Position numbers and translations under genes: made by a program. The notes under the pieces were generated by a model. That model made no database searches, was not told the DNA's origin, and saw only the letters and a program-made list of their open reading frames with translations. 64,000 nucleotides of DNA from Bacteroidia bacterium. GTDB taxonomy: Bacteria > Bacteroidota > Bacteroidia > J057. Positions 24,585 to 33,797 of the stretch are shown here, piece by piece. The stretch covers positions 62,001 to 126,000 of the forward strand of contig JAUIKF010000012.1 in NCBI GenBank assembly GCA_030430575.1, in the 5' to 3' direction. How positions within the stretch are numbered: position 1 is the first letter of the stretch; each line of letters opens with the position of its first letter.

Positions 24585-25355
24585 ATGTTATCTCCTAAAA
24601 CGTTTCTCTCGACTTTATTCCTCTTGTTATTTGCCTATACCACTATCGCCCAATCTCTCGAAGAAGGGAAGATCGTATATGCCCAAACAATGAACTATGG
24701 CGCCTGGATGGGATCAGACACGACTCCCGAGCTGTCAGAAAAAGTGACTGCGGTGATGGAACAGTTTTTTCCCTCCATGGACCAACTTCAACTCACCCTT
24801 TATTTTGACGAGCAACAGTATGTGGCCAGAGATGATAATTTTAGTACCCAAAACGCGTTTGGAGGCGTTTTCCAAAAAATGGGAGGAGGGGAGACTTATT
24901 TCAATAAAGAGGCGATGGTATTGACAACTATTCACGTATTTGATGGCCAAAAATATCGGATAGATAGCCTAGTCAATAGCTCTCCCCTGGTCAAAAAAGA
25001 AGATACTACGTGCCTCATTTTAGGCTATACTTGCCACAAAGCCATCATCACCACGAACCACCACACCATGACGGTGTGGTATACCCCCGACCTTCCCGCA
25101 GGCTATTCGCCTACTGGCTATTGTGCCGTGGATGGGCTTGTATTGGCTGTAGAGACAGATGCCATGTCGTATGAAGCGATCGAAATCACTGCCGCAAAAT
25201 GGCCCGGCGTAGATTATTCAGATTGCCTGGTGACTACTCATGCCGAAATGAATGCCCGAGTCATGGAATTGATGAAGGAGGAAATGCCTAAGTTTTTTGA
25301 AAGTGAGCAATTGCAGGCTTTGCTTGACTCACTTGAGCAGGTGAAGGATGAGTGA
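24585..25355 (+). CDS. GLPGLI family secreted protein
   Basis: 256 residues. Signal peptide (KTFLSTLFLLLFAYTTIAQS) and the family core: TTCLILGYTCHKAIITT, MTVWYTPDLPAGYSP, TGYCAVDGLVLAVE. Named for the GLPGLI-like turn, here CAVDGLVL. Bacteroidota periplasmic proteins of unknown role, often beside envelope-stress genes. It is divergent from the two-component system, which may regulate it. Confidence 0.87.
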   Translation: MLSPKTFLSTLFLLLFAYTTIAQSLEEGKIVYAQTMNYGAWMGSDTTPELSEKVTAVMEQFFPSMDQLQLTLYFDEQQYVARDDNFSTQNAFGGVFQKMGGGETYFNKEAMVLTTIHVFDGQKYRIDSLVNSSPLVKKEDTTCLILGYTCHKAIITTNHHTMTVWYTPDLPAGYSPTGYCAVDGLVLAVETDAMSYEAIEITAAKWPGVDYSDCLVTTHAEMNARVMELMKEEMPKFFESEQLQALLDSLEQVKDE

Positions 25356-25370
25356 GATCGTTTTGGTTCT

Positions 25371-25535
25371 TTGCCAAGGTCAAAAAAGAAGCTTTTCTTC
25401 TACGCGCTGATATTCCTTATTGGGCTCAATGTATACGGCTTTTTACTCGGGCTAAAGTATAATACGTTCAGGAATACTTCTGTACAATTGCATGAAATTT
25501 ATTTCTTTTCCATCTTTACCGAGATGGAAGGCTAA
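25371..25535 (+). CDS. Possible small single-pass membrane protein
   Basis: 54 residues from TTG 25371 in the same frame as the upstream gene, 15 bases after its stop. One helix LFFYALIFLIGLNVYGFLLG, then KYNTFRNTS and IYFFSIFTEMEG. No ATG and no homologue recognised, so this could be chance or a decayed fragment. Confidence 0.35.
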   Translation: MPRSKKKLFFYALIFLIGLNVYGFLLGLKYNTFRNTSVQLHEIYFFSIFTEMEG

Positions 25536-25592
25536 ACCCTAAATGCCACAGCTTATGATTTGAAAAAAGACGAAAAACCCCTCCTAAGCACT

Positions 25593-27011
25593 ATGTTATT
25601 TAGTTCGGCACTTTTCCTGTTTCTCTTCCTTCCGACTGTTCTTGGACTGTACTATCTGATGCCTCGAAGAGGCAGGAATGGGTTGTTGCTGTTTGCCAGC
25701 CTGTTTTTCTACACCTGGGGAGAGTTTGAGTTGGTGCTGATCATGCTTACTTCAGTAGTCGTAGACTACTTCGCAGCGCTGCAAATAGACAAGGGTCATA
25801 GAAAGCTTGGACTTTCTATGACCCTTGTCACCAATTTAGGGCTATTGTGCTTTTTTAAATATGGCAATTTTGCCTACGAAAATTACCTCGCCCTTTTAGA
25901 AATATTGGGACAGGAGACGGACGCGCTAGCAGGTTTTCGCAAAATCGCTCAACCGTTAGGCATTAGTTTTTACACCTTCCAGACGTTGTCTTATACCCTG
26001 GATGTGTACTGGGGCAAGGTAAAGGCGACGAGGAACGTTATCGACTTTGCCACTTATGTGACCTTATTTCCCCAATTGATTGCGGGTCCCATCATCCGCT
26101 ATAGAGATGTCCATCTCCAACTTCGCGAAAGAGAGGAAACCAGTTCCAAGTTTGCCGTTGGAAGAGAAAGATTTATTATCGGCTTGGCGAAAAAAGTCAT
26201 CCTGGCCAATTCCTTTGGCATCATAGCTGATGCAGCATTCGATACCCCAGGTGATGAATTGACCATCGGTTTTGCGTGGATGGGCCTCATTGCCTTTGTC
26301 TTTCAGCTCTATTTTGATTTTGCGGGGTATTCTGATATGGCGATAGGGATGGGCAAAATGTTGGGCTTTGATTTCCTGGAAAACTTCAATTATCCCTATA
26401 TCGCTCGGTCCCTTCAGGAATTGTGGAGGAGGTGGCATATTTCCCTCAGCAATTGGTTTCGAGACTATGTCTACTTTCCGCTTCGGAAAACCGCTTGGGG
26501 GCGCAAAAACACCAATTGGTGTATTGTCATCCTATTTGCTGGAATAGGCTTTTGGCACGGTGCTAACTGGAATTTCCTGTTATTTGGATTGCTCCAAGCA
26601 GTCATCATTGTGTTGGAACGAATGGCGTTTAGGAGGAAGATTAAAAGTCCTTGGCGCCTTTTGTCTCATCTATATTTGATTTGGGCGGTGTGTATGTCTT
26701 TATTATTCTTCCGATCTACCTCTATCACCCAGATATGGCAATATGGAAAAGCACTTTATGGGTTTGGCTCACTTGGCTGGGGCGGGACTCATCCTTTCCT
26801 GAATTTGGAGACCCTGCTACTGACCATTTGTGCCATTGTATTATGTATCCCAACCTATCCACGGATTCAGGCTTATGTCCAACAACGCGAATTTACAGCA
26901 AAGCCTTGGCTGAAGATCATCTACCAGGTATTCTTGCTGGTATTATTTGTATTGTGTGCCGCCTATATTGCAGCAGATACCTATAATCCTTTTATTTATT
27001 TTAGGTTTTAA
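25593..27011 (+). CDS. MBOAT-family O-acyltransferase (AlgI-like)
   Basis: 472 residues from ATG 25593 (MLFSSALFLFLFLPTVLGLY); a TTG at 25560 would add eleven residues. Polytopic protein with the MBOAT hallmarks FQTLSYTLDVYWGK, LFPQLIAGPIIRY, LWRRWHISLSNWFRDYVYFP and catalytic His in GFWHGANWNFLLFGLLQ. It moves an acyl group, usually acetyl, across the inner membrane for polysaccharide modification. It is followed by an AlgX/AlgJ-like gene (18-bp gap), the usual partner that places the acyl group on the glycan. Confidence 0.93.
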   Translation: MLFSSALFLFLFLPTVLGLYYLMPRRGRNGLLLFASLFFYTWGEFELVLIMLTSVVVDYFAALQIDKGHRKLGLSMTLVTNLGLLCFFKYGNFAYENYLALLEILGQETDALAGFRKIAQPLGISFYTFQTLSYTLDVYWGKVKATRNVIDFATYVTLFPQLIAGPIIRYRDVHLQLREREETSSKFAVGRERFIIGLAKKVILANSFGIIADAAFDTPGDELTIGFAWMGLIAFVFQLYFDFAGYSDMAIGMGKMLGFDFLENFNYPYIARSLQELWRRWHISLSNWFRDYVYFPLRKTAWGRKNTNWCIVILFAGIGFWHGANWNFLLFGLLQAVIIVLERMAFRRKIKSPWRLLSHLYLIWAVCMSLLFFRSTSITQIWQYGKALYGFGSLGWGGTHPFLNLETLLLTICAIVLCIPTYPRIQAYVQQREFTAKPWLKIIYQVFLLVLFVLCAAYIAADTYNPFIYFRF

Positions 27012-27029
27012 CATGCAGCAGAGAATCTT

Positions 27030-28217
27030 ATGAAACGAGATTTATTCACAACAAACCGCATATTCAATGGCATCTTTATAGCTGTACTGTGCTTACCCAT
27101 AGTAGCCCAGTTTTCTGGGATGGATGATCAACTCGTTCAAAGTTCTGAAAACCGTTTACTTTCCAAACTTCCCTCCATAAATAAAAAGGGGATACGCAGT
27201 TTTGTAGACCAGACAGATGCTTGGTATGAAGACAATTTTGGCTTTAGGAATGTGCTGTTTCGCGGATATAGTACTATGAAGTATCACGGATTAGGGGTAT
27301 CTCCTCTCCCCCAAAAGGTGACCAAAGGCCAAGATGATTGGCTGTATTTGAGCTTTGAAGGAGCTAATTTAAAAAAAACAACCCCCCTTCGTTTTCAAAA
27401 TGGGCTAAAAAATCTTATAGAAACCCTATCCCAAAAGAGCGAGGAGCTAGCAGCTCAAGGCATACAATTTTACTTTGCTATTGCTCCAGGCAAACAGACC
27501 GTTTGTCCTTATTATTTGCCATTGCATGTCCAAGAAGGATACATCCCTAAATTATTCTCTTATCAAAAGGCCTTGCTTACTGACCAGCAAGCTTTTCATG
27601 TAATAGACCTAAGCAAGCAGCTACCTCAAGGTCAGGCGGGGTGTGGTTGTTATCGCAAGACAGACCACCACTGGAATGACCTGGGTGCTTTTTGGGGAGC
27701 CAAAGAATTGTTGGAAACCATACAACGGGATTTTCCGGACGTGCCAGTGCCTGACCTAAGGAATTACCATCAAACAACGGTGCCCCAAAAATGGGGTGCT
27801 CATAACAGGATGCTCAATCTCCCGATTCAAGTTGATGAATTAATCCTTAAACCCAAACACAATCTGACCTATCACCAAGTAGAAAATAAGCACAAAGTCC
27901 TTAAAAAATTTCGGTTAGCCCCAGAAAAGTATGAAACGAGGTATCAATCCACTTCCGATTCCACCAATCACCTAAAAGCTATGATTTGGCATGACTCATT
28001 TATTGATAGAATGAAAATGCATTTAAATGCAAGTTTTGGGGAGACCGTGTACTTTCGGAGAGCAGGGGGTATCAATCTTTGGGATAATGAACTTATCAGG
28101 AAAGAAAATCCTGATATCCTTATTTTGGAGATTAACGAAGGCCCCCTCGCCCGATTTGCTAGGGGAATGTCACGTCCTCGTGCAAAGGAGTTTTTATTTG
28201 AAAGAGATCATAACTAG
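27030..28217 (+). CDS. AlgX/AlgJ-like SGNH acetyltransferase (DHHW family)
   Basis: 395 residues. One N-terminal TM helix (FNGIFIAVLCLPIVAQF), then a periplasmic SGNH-type domain. FYFAIAPGKQTVCPYYLP, the signature KTDHHWNDLGAFWGA (Asp-His pair) and AMIWHDSFIDRM (nucleophile-Ser motif) match alginate-type O-acetyltransferases. Partner of the MBOAT protein upstream. Glycan O-acetylation is the likely role. Confidence 0.87.
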   Translation: MKRDLFTTNRIFNGIFIAVLCLPIVAQFSGMDDQLVQSSENRLLSKLPSINKKGIRSFVDQTDAWYEDNFGFRNVLFRGYSTMKYHGLGVSPLPQKVTKGQDDWLYLSFEGANLKKTTPLRFQNGLKNLIETLSQKSEELAAQGIQFYFAIAPGKQTVCPYYLPLHVQEGYIPKLFSYQKALLTDQQAFHVIDLSKQLPQGQAGCGCYRKTDHHWNDLGAFWGAKELLETIQRDFPDVPVPDLRNYHQTTVPQKWGAHNRMLNLPIQVDELILKPKHNLTYHQVENKHKVLKKFRLAPEKYETRYQSTSDSTNHLKAMIWHDSFIDRMKMHLNASFGETVYFRRAGGINLWDNELIRKENPDILILEINEGPLARFARGMSRPRAKEFLFERDHN

Positions 28218-28237
28218 TAAATTTTTTATTTTCGAAT

Positions 28238-28396
28238 ATGGCAAAACAAGGTAACCTCAAACTAAAAAATCGCTTGATCAATTTTGCCATTTTGGGGACG
28301 ACTTTGCTCATCATATTCATTGTCTATGCAGTTACATTTTCATCCTATGTGAAAGGATTAGTTAACTATGAAAAGGTCAAGAATTACCAATTTTAA
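28238..28396 (+). pseudogene. N-terminal relic of the SGNH membrane-protein family
   Basis: 52 codons: MAKQGNLKLKNRLINFAIL, then GTTLLIIFIVYAVTFSSYVK, then GLVNYEKVKNYQF stop. It matches the first about 50 residues of the proteins at 36386 and 38192 (KLKNRLINFSLTLGTCLIL; YKEGL-Y-W). The rest of the gene is missing; an IS4-type transposase remnant begins about 45 bp later. Likely a copy truncated by transposition. Confidence 0.75.
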
Positions 28397-28439
28397 CAAA
28401 TAATCCTAATTGTTTTCCCTCTATGGCTAAAGTCGAGCT

Positions 28440-28881
28440 TAGGAAGGGATAAATCATACTATGCCAGGCAAGTCGTCGTGGACATGGTGGTGGTCAATAT
28501 CGCCCTGGGCTATGACAAAAAGGGAGAATTGTTGTATCTCATTGGAACGATCCCAGCTCGACAACTTCCAGCAAGCTATCGAAAAAGGTGGACCATTGAA
28601 GTCTTGTTTCAAGCCTTTATAACCTCGAAGACTCCCGACTGAGGTCCCTGGAGAAATATAGAAAGCTATTTGCAGTGGTAGCTATGGCATATACCCTCTG
28701 TTGGGCCGTCGGGATAGAAGACGGAAGATCAAATCCCGTTAGACCCAAAAAACATGGATACCCTCAATATTCGGTCTTTAGAAGAGGATTAAACATCCTC
28801 AGACAGTTTTTTAAATCCAAAATTTGCCCACAGTTTGATAGGGTCATGGCAATGGCTAACTATAGAGCCGCACCTTCTTGA
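28440..28881 (+). mobile_element. IS4-family transposase remnant
   Basis: Conceptual translation gives VVDMVVVNIALGYDKKGEL and the IS4 signature LPASYRKRWTIEVLFQAF (Y-x2-R-x3-E), then after a frame change NLEDSRLRSLEKYRKLFAVV and MAYTLCWAVGIE, ending with SVFRRGLNILRQFFK. Only the C-terminal third of a DDE transposase is present, with at least one frameshift; no terminal inverted repeats were identified. The 670-bp stretch between the AlgX-like gene and the next sulfotransferase gene is thus filled by this remnant and two relics. Confidence 0.8.
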
Positions 28882-28916
28882 TAAACCGTCGGGTAGAGTA
28901 CTTGAGACAATTCCCC

Positions 28917-29069
28917 ATGAAAAAGCAGAGAAATAAATGGCTAAAAAATCGATTCATCAATCTTTCGATTACCTTTGGCACCTTCCTCATTTTATTCCTC
29001 ATATATCCTCGTTGTATTTGATAGCTATAAAAAAAGACTTACAGGTTACAGGAAATTCTCGAAGCATGA
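28917..29069 (+). pseudogene. Second N-terminal relic of the SGNH membrane-protein family, frameshifted
   Basis: Begins MKKQRNKWLKNRFINLSITF, then GTFLILFLIY in the first frame; a shift leads to VVFDSYKKRLTGYRKFSKHD. Aligned by eye with LKNRLINLSITLGTCLILFV and IYLIVFNNYKKNLADYKW at 38192. One frameshift and a missing body mark it as dead. It runs into the 3' end of the convergent sulfotransferase gene. Confidence 0.72.
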
Positions 29070-30221
29070 TTATAGGCTAAAACCTTTAAACATAAATGAT
29101 TTAATCCATTGAGCAATTATCTTCTGAATAGAAGGTGATTTCGATTCTTTTTTTGCCTCTTCTGTAGCCATTTGCAACTTGTGAGAGATCTTTTGTTCCC
29201 AGGCTTTGTCGGAATTTAACCCTGCCTTAATCGCTTCCTGAATCTGTCGAAATACCCTTGGGTCTTCCTCAAGTATATAGCGCGATATTTCCACTAATCC
29301 TTTCTCCCCCATCACCGTATATTGGCGAGGATGAATGGAATCTTGTATCCCCAAAAACAGCTTCCTATTGGGTCGTGAGAGGTATTTTTTGGCTACCTCA
29401 GCGTTTCCTGCCCTGAAAGTCTCCCTAACAGCTTCTCTCTCCGTTTCGGTAAAAAATCGACTACTCCAGTACGTCCCGTTCTTAATCTGACCTTGGACTC
29501 GCTTCTCAAAAAGGTGAACCGTTTTTGTATTGTCTAAAGAGAGTTTATTTAACCAACGTTGGTACCTCAATTCTGGCCTGGGCCAGGAAATGTTGAAGTG
29601 CCTGGGAGGTAACTTGAAATATTGATCTAGAACTACCCCCAGAAGTGATAAAAAATCACTGAATATGTTCCCGCCTTCAAATTGACCTTTCTCAAAAGGT
29701 CGAACGATGACATTTTCTTGTCCAAACTGATCAGCCCATTGATTTACAGTAAATGCGTAGTCCAAATTGTAAAAAGGGCGCTCATAGTCAAATCGATCAA
29801 AGGGCATGTTAAAATAGCCCATTTTGACCCCATGTGCATACAGAGACTCAATCGCCCTATCCTGCGGCCTTAAGTAGATGATCACTTTAATCTGATCAGC
29901 TATTTGTTCAAATTTTGGGAAGTGAGACCATTCAATTTTCTCCGAGAATATCTCAGAAGAAATCAATACATTTTGTTTGCCCTTTGTCTCAAGTCTCAAG
30001 TCCTCCAGATAGCCCTCTATTTTTTGGGTTGGTTCAAAATGGGGATGGGGCTGCATTCGGATGGCACTCACCAAATGGTGATGTGCACCACTCTTAGCAA
30101 GGCCCGTTTTAGGGTAGTAAATCCCATTTTTCTGCAAAAGGGCTTGATTAGCCTTGAAAAACCATTGAAGCGCCGTAGTGGCGGTCTTGTGAAGTCCAAC
30201 ATGCAGGTAAAGTGTTTTCAA
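29070..30221 (-). CDS. Sulfotransferase-family protein
   Basis: 383 residues. N-terminal MKTLYLHVGLHKTATTALQW is the PAPS 5'-phosphosulfate loop; VIIYLRPQDRAIESLYAHG is the 3'-phosphate-binding strand-helix. A long C-terminal helical extension ends IIAQWIKSFMFKGF. It would transfer sulfate from PAPS to a glycan or lipid. First enzyme at the left of the sulfation locus; it follows three glycosyltransferase genes on the same strand (gap 3 bp). Confidence 0.85.
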   Translation of the reverse strand: MKTLYLHVGLHKTATTALQWFFKANQALLQKNGIYYPKTGLAKSGAHHHLVSAIRMQPHPHFEPTQKIEGYLEDLRLETKGKQNVLISSEIFSEKIEWSHFPKFEQIADQIKVIIYLRPQDRAIESLYAHGVKMGYFNMPFDRFDYERPFYNLDYAFTVNQWADQFGQENVIVRPFEKGQFEGGNIFSDFLSLLGVVLDQYFKLPPRHFNISWPRPELRYQRWLNKLSLDNTKTVHLFEKRVQGQIKNGTYWSSRFFTETEREAVRETFRAGNAEVAKKYLSRPNRKLFLGIQDSIHPRQYTVMGEKGLVEISRYILEEDPRVFRQIQEAIKAGLNSDKAWEQKISHKLQMATEEAKKESKSPSIQKIIAQWIKSFMFKGFSL

Positions 30222-30224
30222 AAA

Positions 30225-31268
30225 CTAATTGCTTATGTAGGAAATAGCTGGGATTAATTGTTGAACCGCAAGTTGAGTAAAATGAGGATTAAGTTCTGCA
30301 TCAACTCCTTGGATTTTTGATTCCAACCACCCTTTCAAGAAAAAATAATGAAGGACCGCGTCATAAAAAGCGGATAGCCCAGGATGAAACGCCCACTCAT
30401 ATTGATTGCCGAGCAATAAGGCTTCCTCCTCTAGTTCCTGCCAACTGCGTGCCGACTTGGTTCGACGCTTATGTTGAAGACGGTTGATGGTTTGGTCAAT
30501 CTCATGAAAGCTAGGATGCCTATCCGCATTTTTTTTATACATAAATGCTCCCATTAAGCCCGCACGATATTGTCGTTTCGCAAACGTGAAGATATTGTGG
30601 TAATGGTAATGTTGACATGAAGGGCCTCCCAAATAATGGATTTCCATATGTTCTTCTTGGCAAAGCCTTGAAGCAAGTTCCGCATCCTCAAAAGCTGGAT
30701 ACTTAAAATTTGTGTCAAACCAGTATTCTTGCCGACGAATTAGGGTTGATTTTATAGAGACATTGGACGTATAAAAATGCCGGTAGTCATATATGTGGCC
30801 AGGTTTCATGTGAAAATACCCAAACTGCTGTGCGCCTATCCCATCAATGTGCTTCATCAAACTATTGACTGGCAGGCGATCTGCCCATCGTGTATGGCCC
30901 AGAATGGCCACTTCTTCACGAGGGAAAAGGCGATGCGCCTTCAGGTGCAGATGGATAAAGTCCGGATCAGGTTGAATATCCGCTCCAACAAATAGAATCA
31001 AAGGCGATTCAGCCTGCTCAATCCCCAAATTGCGTGCGGCAGCAGGGCCTTGATTGTCGAGTTGTCGGAATACCTTCAGGTCAAAATGAAGGGGGGTATA
31101 ACTGGCCAATACCTCATAGCTACCATCTGTGGAAGCATCATCTACCACAATTACTTCAAAACCATGATTACCCATCTGCCAATCGTACGCCTCAAGCACC
31201 GTCTCAAGGAGATCCCTGCCATTATAACACGGCATAATCACGCTGATAAGTGGCGAGGATTTATTCAT
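30225..31268 (-). CDS. GT2-family glycosyltransferase
   Basis: 347 residues. SPLISVIMPCYNGRDLLETV, VIVVDDASTDGSYEVL, NQGPAAARNLGIEQAE and LFVGADIQPDPDFIHL (DxQ in place of DxD). C-terminal FEDAELASRLCQEE is the typical ED/D motif. Cytoplasmic or membrane-associated. It overlaps the stop of the upstream GT2 gene by one base, so they are translated together. Confidence 0.92.
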   Translation of the reverse strand: MNKSSPLISVIMPCYNGRDLLETVLEAYDWQMGNHGFEVIVVDDASTDGSYEVLASYTPLHFDLKVFRQLDNQGPAAARNLGIEQAESPLILFVGADIQPDPDFIHLHLKAHRLFPREEVAILGHTRWADRLPVNSLMKHIDGIGAQQFGYFHMKPGHIYDYRHFYTSNVSIKSTLIRRQEYWFDTNFKYPAFEDAELASRLCQEEHMEIHYLGGPSCQHYHYHNIFTFAKRQYRAGLMGAFMYKKNADRHPSFHEIDQTINRLQHKRRTKSARSWQELEEEALLLGNQYEWAFHPGLSAFYDAVLHYFFLKGWLESKIQGVDAELNPHFTQLAVQQLIPAISYISN

Positions 31269-32284
31269 TATTGATTAAAAAAACGCTTAAAGAATCCGGA
31301 AATGGGAGAAAAAACACCTCTTCTGCTAGACTCTATGTCGAGATCATCCAATTGTGCCTGAATATAGGCCAAATAAGTAGCTCGGACAGGGTCGTCTCTT
31401 TGCAGCAAATCCATCGCTTTTTCTGGATGCTGACTGATGCCTTGAAGCAACATCGTAGACAAGACGCGATCCATGCCAAAGGCATAAATCGAATGGAGCA
31501 GCTGAGAAATTCGCTCTTCGGGCGCCTGAGCATACAGCCATTTCTGGCTAATGTTTTTTGGCAAATGAACCGCCAACAGCCATAAGATCTCAAATATCAT
31601 GGCTGCTTCGTTTTCTCGAATCGTATTTCGGTCATGGATACGGTATTTCACTAGAGGCTGAGGAATCAGCCCAATCTCCCCATGCGCTGTGGCATGAAGG
31701 GCAAAGTCCCAGTCATGGACATATCGCAAGGGCTTAAAGGCCAGGCCTGCTTTAAACAGTTTTCGCCGAAAAACAAAATTGGAAGTAGTGGCCAAATAAT
31801 TTTCTCCCCACAAGGCTTCCCGCAAATCTTTCCCTCCCCGAAAACTCTTTTCTACCTTTGAAAGCGGCCAAGGTGGCAGGTCTTGAAAACCATGTTTGAC
31901 GTCTACGCTTTCTCCCTTTTCATCAATGATCTCCAGATAGGTGCCTAATAAGGAAATTTCAGAATGAGATTCTAAATATGGAATTAAGGTAGCTAAACGA
32001 TTAGGGGCAAAGACATCATCCGAATTGAGGACGGAAATATACGCTCCCACAGCAAGGCTGAGGCCGCGATTGAGGGCAGCATGTGCACCTTGATTCTCCT
32101 GAGAAATTACCAGAATTCGCTTGTCCTTAAAGCCTTGAATGACCTCCAGACTCCCATCTGTAGAGCCATCATCCACAATGATCAATTCAAAGGATGCCCA
32201 ATCCTGGTCGAGTACACTCTGAATAGCCTCACACACATATGCTTCGTGGTTATATGAAGGAATGATGACACTGACCTTAGGCAT
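31268..32284 (-). CDS. GT2-family glycosyltransferase
   Basis: 338 residues from ATG 32284 (MPKVSVIIPSYNHEAYVCEA); an upstream start at 32320 would overlap the preceding gene. Motifs: LIIVDDGSTDGSLEVI, NQGAHAALNRGLSLA, YISVLNSDDVFAPNRL (SDD), RYVHDWDFALHATAHG. C-terminal extension about 100 residues, helical. Part of the three-gene glycosyltransferase unit 33711-30225. Confidence 0.92.
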   Translation of the reverse strand: MPKVSVIIPSYNHEAYVCEAIQSVLDQDWASFELIIVDDGSTDGSLEVIQGFKDKRILVISQENQGAHAALNRGLSLAVGAYISVLNSDDVFAPNRLATLIPYLESHSEISLLGTYLEIIDEKGESVDVKHGFQDLPPWPLSKVEKSFRGGKDLREALWGENYLATTSNFVFRRKLFKAGLAFKPLRYVHDWDFALHATAHGEIGLIPQPLVKYRIHDRNTIRENEAAMIFEILWLLAVHLPKNISQKWLYAQAPEERISQLLHSIYAFGMDRVLSTMLLQGISQHPEKAMDLLQRDDPVRATYLAYIQAQLDDLDIESSRRGVFSPISGFFKRFFNQ

Positions 32285-32313
32285 GGGGAAATTATTAATT
32301 GAATAATTATTGA

Positions 32314-33711
32314 TTAGCATATTTCTCGTCCAAAAAATGCTTGATCGTATTGCTGTGCTATTATTTTTGCATCCACCCTTTTGACCACCTTTTCCCGAAC
32401 TTCCGTAGCATTAATAGGCTCTTGAAGCAGTTTGTCTATCGCAGCTATGAGGCTGCCCACTTCTCCGATATTGGGGACTACAACCCCTCCTCCAGTATAA
32501 GACAGGAATTCCTGATTATTCCCTACATCTGTGGCGACCACCGCCTTGCCCATCGCCTGGGCTTCCATGATCACAAGCGGCATGCCTTCATAAGCTGATG
32601 GCAATACCAGTATGTCAATGACAGCAAGGATGTCTGAAGCGGGCTTGTAAAAGCCGCGGCGACAGAAGTTGGAGAGATGAATATCTTCCAATTGTTGTTC
32701 CACTACTTCTTCCATTTCTCCATTCCCCACCATAAAAAAATAGAGGTCTTCTCGTTTTTCCATCCGCCTGGCAAGTTCTACGAAATCTAGTGGACGCTTT
32801 TGAGGGTGAAGCCTTCCGATAAAAGCAATAATGGTTTTGTCCAGGGGTAGACCAAATTGCTGTTTTAGCTGATGCTTCCAAACAGAAGAATATAAATCTG
32901 GTGAAAAAACATGCGTATCGATACAATGCTCGATCAACTCAATCTGAGTTAATGGAATGCCTTTTTGGGCATAGGCCTGGCAGATCAAGGGATTGGCCCC
33001 AATATGAAGGTCAAAATCCATGACCATATGATGGTCCGCTACATATCGCTGAATCCATCCAGCCTGATAGTCATATACTTGATTGACAAAGCGGATTTCA
33101 GGGTGTCGGTTCTTTAGCAATGGGAGAATATCATAGATAAATGCAGACCCATTGGATACATAGCATATTCCGGGGTTGAATTGCTGGAAAAGAAATTCGA
33201 CGAAGAGGGCGTGACGATGAGGTTCCAATAGATCAGCCACCTCAAATACATGGGGAGTGATTTTGCGAAAAGCCTGAGCCATGTTTCCAAGGGAAGAAGG
33301 ACTTGAAACGGTACTCACCAGGACCCACCTGACGGTCGGAAGACATTTGATTACATTGAGGAGCAGGTGCTCTGCTCCTCCGACAGCAAAAAAAGGCAAA
33401 TAAACCAGGGCGGTTTTTTCTATTTTTTTATCTTCATCTAGATCAGGAACTATCAGATGAAAATCGGTCCGATCTTGTTCGCTAAGGGATAAATCCTTAA
33501 GCTTATGTCGAAGTTTATAGGGTATCACTTCCTTTTTTCTGAACCAGGGATGAATCCCCAATTGGGTCAAAAAATCATAGATAAATCTAAATGGACTGGT
33601 AAAGGCCCACCCTAATTTAAAACTCAGCGAATTTCTTACAGCAGTCAATTCCCTCTCATAAGCGCGAATCCTTTCTTCCTGTTTTCTGATGGTATGTTTA
33701 TCTCGATTCAT
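32314..33711 (-). CDS. GT4-family glycosyltransferase with N-terminal coiled coil and SxSF-tag
   Basis: 465 residues. Residues 1-50 form a charged helix (IRKQEERIRAYERELTAVRN) leading into SLSFKLGWAFTSPFRFIYDF, a version of the tag seen at the ends of other enzymes in this locus. The rest is GT-B: FFAVGGAEHLLLNV, VIAFIGRLHPQKRPLDFVEL, and the EX7E region SAYEGMPLVIMEAQAMGKAV. Retaining transferase adding a sugar from an NDP donor. It is first in its unit and divergent from the 806-aa GT2 gene. Confidence 0.9.
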   Translation of the reverse strand: MNRDKHTIRKQEERIRAYERELTAVRNSLSFKLGWAFTSPFRFIYDFLTQLGIHPWFRKKEVIPYKLRHKLKDLSLSEQDRTDFHLIVPDLDEDKKIEKTALVYLPFFAVGGAEHLLLNVIKCLPTVRWVLVSTVSSPSSLGNMAQAFRKITPHVFEVADLLEPHRHALFVEFLFQQFNPGICYVSNGSAFIYDILPLLKNRHPEIRFVNQVYDYQAGWIQRYVADHHMVMDFDLHIGANPLICQAYAQKGIPLTQIELIEHCIDTHVFSPDLYSSVWKHQLKQQFGLPLDKTIIAFIGRLHPQKRPLDFVELARRMEKREDLYFFMVGNGEMEEVVEQQLEDIHLSNFCRRGFYKPASDILAVIDILVLPSAYEGMPLVIMEAQAMGKAVVATDVGNNQEFLSYTGGGVVVPNIGEVGSLIAAIDKLLQEPINATEVREKVVKRVDAKIIAQQYDQAFFGREIC

Positions 33712-33797
33712 TAAAGCTTCCTTTTACCAACCCTCAAATTTTTATTAACATTTTTCGTCATATCACCCTAGCCAATTTTCGCCTTCTATTTCAGGCT

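Noticed and set aside
28675-28881. Small ORF in the gap after the AlgX-like gene
   Set aside because: It is the frameshifted C-terminal end of an IS4 transposase remnant, not a gene of its own.
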